A stretch of DNA of 64,000 nucleotides from Planctomycetaceae bacterium. GTDB taxonomy: Bacteria > Planctomycetota > Phycisphaerae > Phycisphaerales > UBA1924. The notes under the pieces were generated by a model that saw only the letters and a list, made by a program, of their open reading frames with translations, was not told where the DNA came from and ran no database searches. Shown here piece after piece: positions 62,029-64,000 of the stretch. Location of the stretch: NCBI GenBank assembly GCA_027487735.1, contig JAIYDA010000154.1, forward strand, positions 1-64,000, given 5' to 3'. Positions within the stretch are counted from its first letter, which is position 1; each line of letters begins with the position of its first letter. Position numbers and translations under genes: made by a program.

Positions 62029-62751
62029 ATGCCGCAGATGTTCAGCACGACAATCGGGGTTGCGAGTGAGTTGGCCCGTCGAGCCAGCGGTGCGGTGCTG
62101 CGTCCGGCGTTGGGGGGCGTGCTCGCCCTGGGTGTGGTCGCGGGCGCTGCCCTGCTTCTGCCCGCGGCGGTGCCGAGCGTGATGGCAGCCCCAGAGCCCG
62201 ACCCGGTGCCTCGCAAGTGGCAGCTCACGGTCGATGCGGGCGCACTGCGCGTGATGCAGGTGACGCTCAAGACCAAGGACGGCACGCCCGACCCGCGGCA
62301 GTATTACGTGCTGACGTACAAGGTGAGCAATAACACGGGGCAAGACCTGCTGTTCACGCCGAGCTTCGAGCTCGCCACCGACGAGGGCGACCTGATGCGC
62401 AGCGGGCGCGACGTGCCTGCGGAAGCAACCAAGGCGATCCTCGACATGCTGGAAAACCCGCTGATGCAGGACCAGGTGAGCATCGTGGGCATGCTGCTGC
62501 AGGGCGAAGAGAACGCGAAGGACGGCGTCGCCATCTGGCCCGTGCCGCGCGAGCACGTGCGCCAGCTCGAGGTCTATGCCAACGGCTTCTCGGGCGAGAC
62601 GCAGGCGATGGAAGTGTTTGACGCTGCGACCAAGACGACCAAGCGCGTGCTGCTGCGCAAGACGCTGCAGCTGCGATACACGCCCTTGGGCGAGGTGCAG
62701 GCGAGCGCGGAGCCGTTGCCTGTGCAGGAGCAGCGGTGGATTATGCGGTGA
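62029..62751 (+). CDS. Exported protein, family unknown
   Basis: 240 residues from the ATG at 62029 with GGAG about eight bases upstream. The signal peptide is long (about 1-52, ALGGVLALGVVAGAALLLPA then AVPSVMAAPEP). The mature part is a beta-sandwich-like domain with YYVLTYKVSNNTGQDLLFTP, the pattern of domains that carry a comment on unbound-tension strands as in DUF-type envelope proteins. The C-terminus ends VQEQRWIMR. Followed by a hairpin terminator. No enzyme motif. Confidence 0.75.
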   Translation: MPQMFSTTIGVASELARRASGAVLRPALGGVLALGVVAGAALLLPAAVPSVMAAPEPDPVPRKWQLTVDAGALRVMQVTLKTKDGTPDPRQYYVLTYKVSNNTGQDLLFTPSFELATDEGDLMRSGRDVPAEATKAILDMLENPLMQDQVSIVGMLLQGEENAKDGVAIWPVPREHVRQLEVYANGFSGETQAMEVFDAATKTTKRVLLRKTLQLRYTPLGEVQASAEPLPVQEQRWIMR

Positions 62752-62811
62752 GGGAGGGCGGGGGCCATGCGGTATGTGAACGGCGGGTCGGGAGTGGTAG
62801 TTGGTGGATTG

Positions 62812-62833
62812 CGGGCCGCTAAAGGGCCCGTTT
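62812..62833 (+). terminator. Hairpin terminator
   Basis: CGGGCC, loop GCTAAAG, GGCCCG and TTT, 60 bp after the exported protein gene. Confidence 0.65.
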
Positions 62834-63203
62834 GAGAGCGTGCTGGCTTGTCTCGCACCGTGAGCGGTTGTTGGCCAACCATGACGTCCATCGTCGAGGC
62901 GTCGCGCATGCCCTTGCGACCGTAACGCACGAGGAACACGACGAAGACGTCACCCTCGCGGTCAGCACTGACAGCACGTTTACCCTACGCGGTTCTTCGC
63001 CCGGTGCCGTGCCCTGCGACGAAGCGATGCTTGCCCGTCACACCAATGGCCGAAAGACTTTGCGTCATCGACGTCAGTTCGGACTGGTCCGGTTCATTGA
63101 ACCGTGGTAGAGTTTCGGTCGACGACGGCTGCGGTTCGCACCTTTTGGTTGAAAGTGATCGTCGTTCGGCGATAGCAGCCGGGTGCAGCGCAACTTTTCA
63201 CCT
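62834..63203. other. Intergenic region, about 370 bp
   Basis: No convincing gene. Short frames on both strands could be remnants. The last part, upstream of the ImmA/IrrE-like gene, is less GC-rich. Confidence 0.45.
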
Positions 63204-64000
63204 ATGCCGCGCATTCCCGTCAAACCTTCGATGATCCAATGGGCCATTGATCGGTCCGGTCGCGATCGCGCAGAAATCGACAAGAAGTGTCCTGGTCTTT
63301 CACAGTGGCTTGATGGCGAGCTCGCCCCGACGCTCAATCAGCTCGAAAAGTTCGCGCGCGCAACGCGTGCCCCAATCGGCTACCTTTTTCTCGATACGCC
63401 ACCCGCCGAGCCACTGCCTATACCAGACTTTCGCACGATCGACAGTGCGGCAATCGCCCGCCCAAGCCCTGATCTGCTTGACACGCTCTATCTGTGTTTG
63501 CAACGCCAAGACTGGTACCGCCAGAACGCACTGCTTTTGCGAGAAGACCCCATCGCGTTTGTCGGCTCGGTAACGATTCGCAGCGACGAAGTCGCCACCG
63601 CAAAGGCGATTCGCGAGGCCGTCGGATTTGACCTCAGCGCACGTGGAGAGACAGATAGCTTTGAGTCCGCGTTACGCATGATGACCAAGGCCGCCGACGA
63701 TGCGGGCGTGCTCGTCATGACCAGCGGAGTTGTTGGCCAGAACACAAGCCGCCCGCTGAACACCGAAGAGTTCCGGGGCTTTGCCCTGAGCGATGACTAC
63801 GCGCCGCTTGTCTTCATCAACGGCACCGACACCAAGGCTGGTCAAATGTTCACGCTTGCCCATGAGCTTGCACACCTCTGGCTGGGCCAGAGTGCGCTTA
63901 CCGACGCCTCGGCAGGCAGCATCGCACGCGGTGGAGCAAACAACGTCGCGGCGCCCAGGGCACCCGCAAACAACAGCACTGCTAAAGATGATCCACGAAA
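63204..64000 (+). CDS. ImmA/IrrE-family metallopeptidase with N-terminal HTH (cut by window end)
   Basis: The first 265 residues. The N-terminal 70 residues (MIQWAIDRSGRDRAEIDKK, then LAPTLNQLEKFARATRAPIG) look like an XRE-type helix-turn-helix. The M78 zinc motif is HELAHLWLGQSALTD at about 229. These proteins cleave phage-type repressors or act as stress switches. In usual members a CN-x-VAAEFL block follows about 20 residues after the zinc motif; here the text reads NNVAAPRAPANN, so the C-terminal part may be altered or frameshifted. The rest is outside the window. Confidence 0.82.
   Translation, partial: MPRIPVKPSMIQWAIDRSGRDRAEIDKKCPGLSQWLDGELAPTLNQLEKFARATRAPIGYLFLDTPPAEPLPIPDFRTIDSAAIARPSPDLLDTLYLCLQRQDWYRQNALLLREDPIAFVGSVTIRSDEVATAKAIREAVGFDLSARGETDSFESALRMMTKAADDAGVLVMTSGVVGQNTSRPLNTEEFRGFALSDDYAPLVFINGTDTKAGQMFTLAHELAHLWLGQSALTDASAGSIARGGANNVAAPRAPANNSTAKDDPR

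Noticed and set aside
62832-63110. 92-codon frame before the ImmA/IrrE gene as an antitoxin
   Set aside because: No helix-turn-helix, no ribosome site, and the protease already carries its own N-terminal HTH.

Overview
The window is a high-GC bacterial chromosome segment whose gene content points to a planctomycete, most likely of the Phycisphaerae. This is an inference from style, not from a search. The signs are a secreted protein ending in twin DFNxDGLFPDD dockerin-like repeats, a protein ending in a PEP-CTERM-like PSPGA...ARRKRR tail, two proteins with C4 zinc ribbons, a membrane pyrophosphatase together with a PPi-type phosphofructokinase, and a dnaA far from rnpA. No tRNA, rRNA, CRISPR array or complete insertion sequence was recognised.

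Layout. 0-1.8 kb: the N-terminus of a zinc-type dehydrogenase, then a BglII/BstYI-like restriction-modification pair. 1.8-5 kb: an ABC ATPase and an EF-G-like GTPase. 5.5-17 kb: an eight-gene minus-strand cluster, tightly coupled at several junctions, with a VWA protein, a secreted protein, ExbB, two ExbD, two very large repeat-rich proteins and a secreted zinc-ribbon protein; this is the strongest candidate for an undescribed system. 17-19.4 kb: pyrH and citrate synthase. 19.6-23 kb: a small gene plus nucleotidyltransferase pair, a threonine-dehydrogenase homologue without its structural-zinc cysteines, and a Fic protein. 23-30.5 kb: rnpA, a site-2 protease, a YyaL/DUF255 protein with an added nDsbD-like domain, an MscS channel, ParA, VanZ and an MlaE-type permease. 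30.9-43 kb: secreted and envelope proteins, a DegT/DnrJ aminotransferase, a squalene/phytoene synthase, a Tat-exported amidase lipoprotein, PPi-PFK, a fused MbnP-MbnH-like copper/di-haem protein and a PilZ protein. 43.2-48.4 kb: an FkbM methyltransferase, hppA, rpsU and a lipoprotein. 48.7-50.9 kb: an AT-rich accessory island of three unrecognised genes. 51-58 kb: folD, secreted and outer-membrane proteins, an HU-family protein and a Nudix hydrolase. 58.3-64 kb: dnaA with a likely oriC/promoter region, a GNAT enzyme, a secreted protein and a cut-off ImmA/IrrE protease.

Functional threads. PPi metabolism links HPPase and PPi-PFK. Envelope energisation is represented by ExbB/ExbD, and envelope transport by MlaE and MscS. 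The cell surface carries several Sec- and Tat-exported proteins. Two short tandem-repeat families are scattered between genes: a 7-bp unit of the type SCGAATS at five loci and an 8-bp unit RAGGTGWC at two loci. Several copies of the 7-bp family are arranged as inverted arms, which suggests mobile or structural intergenic elements.
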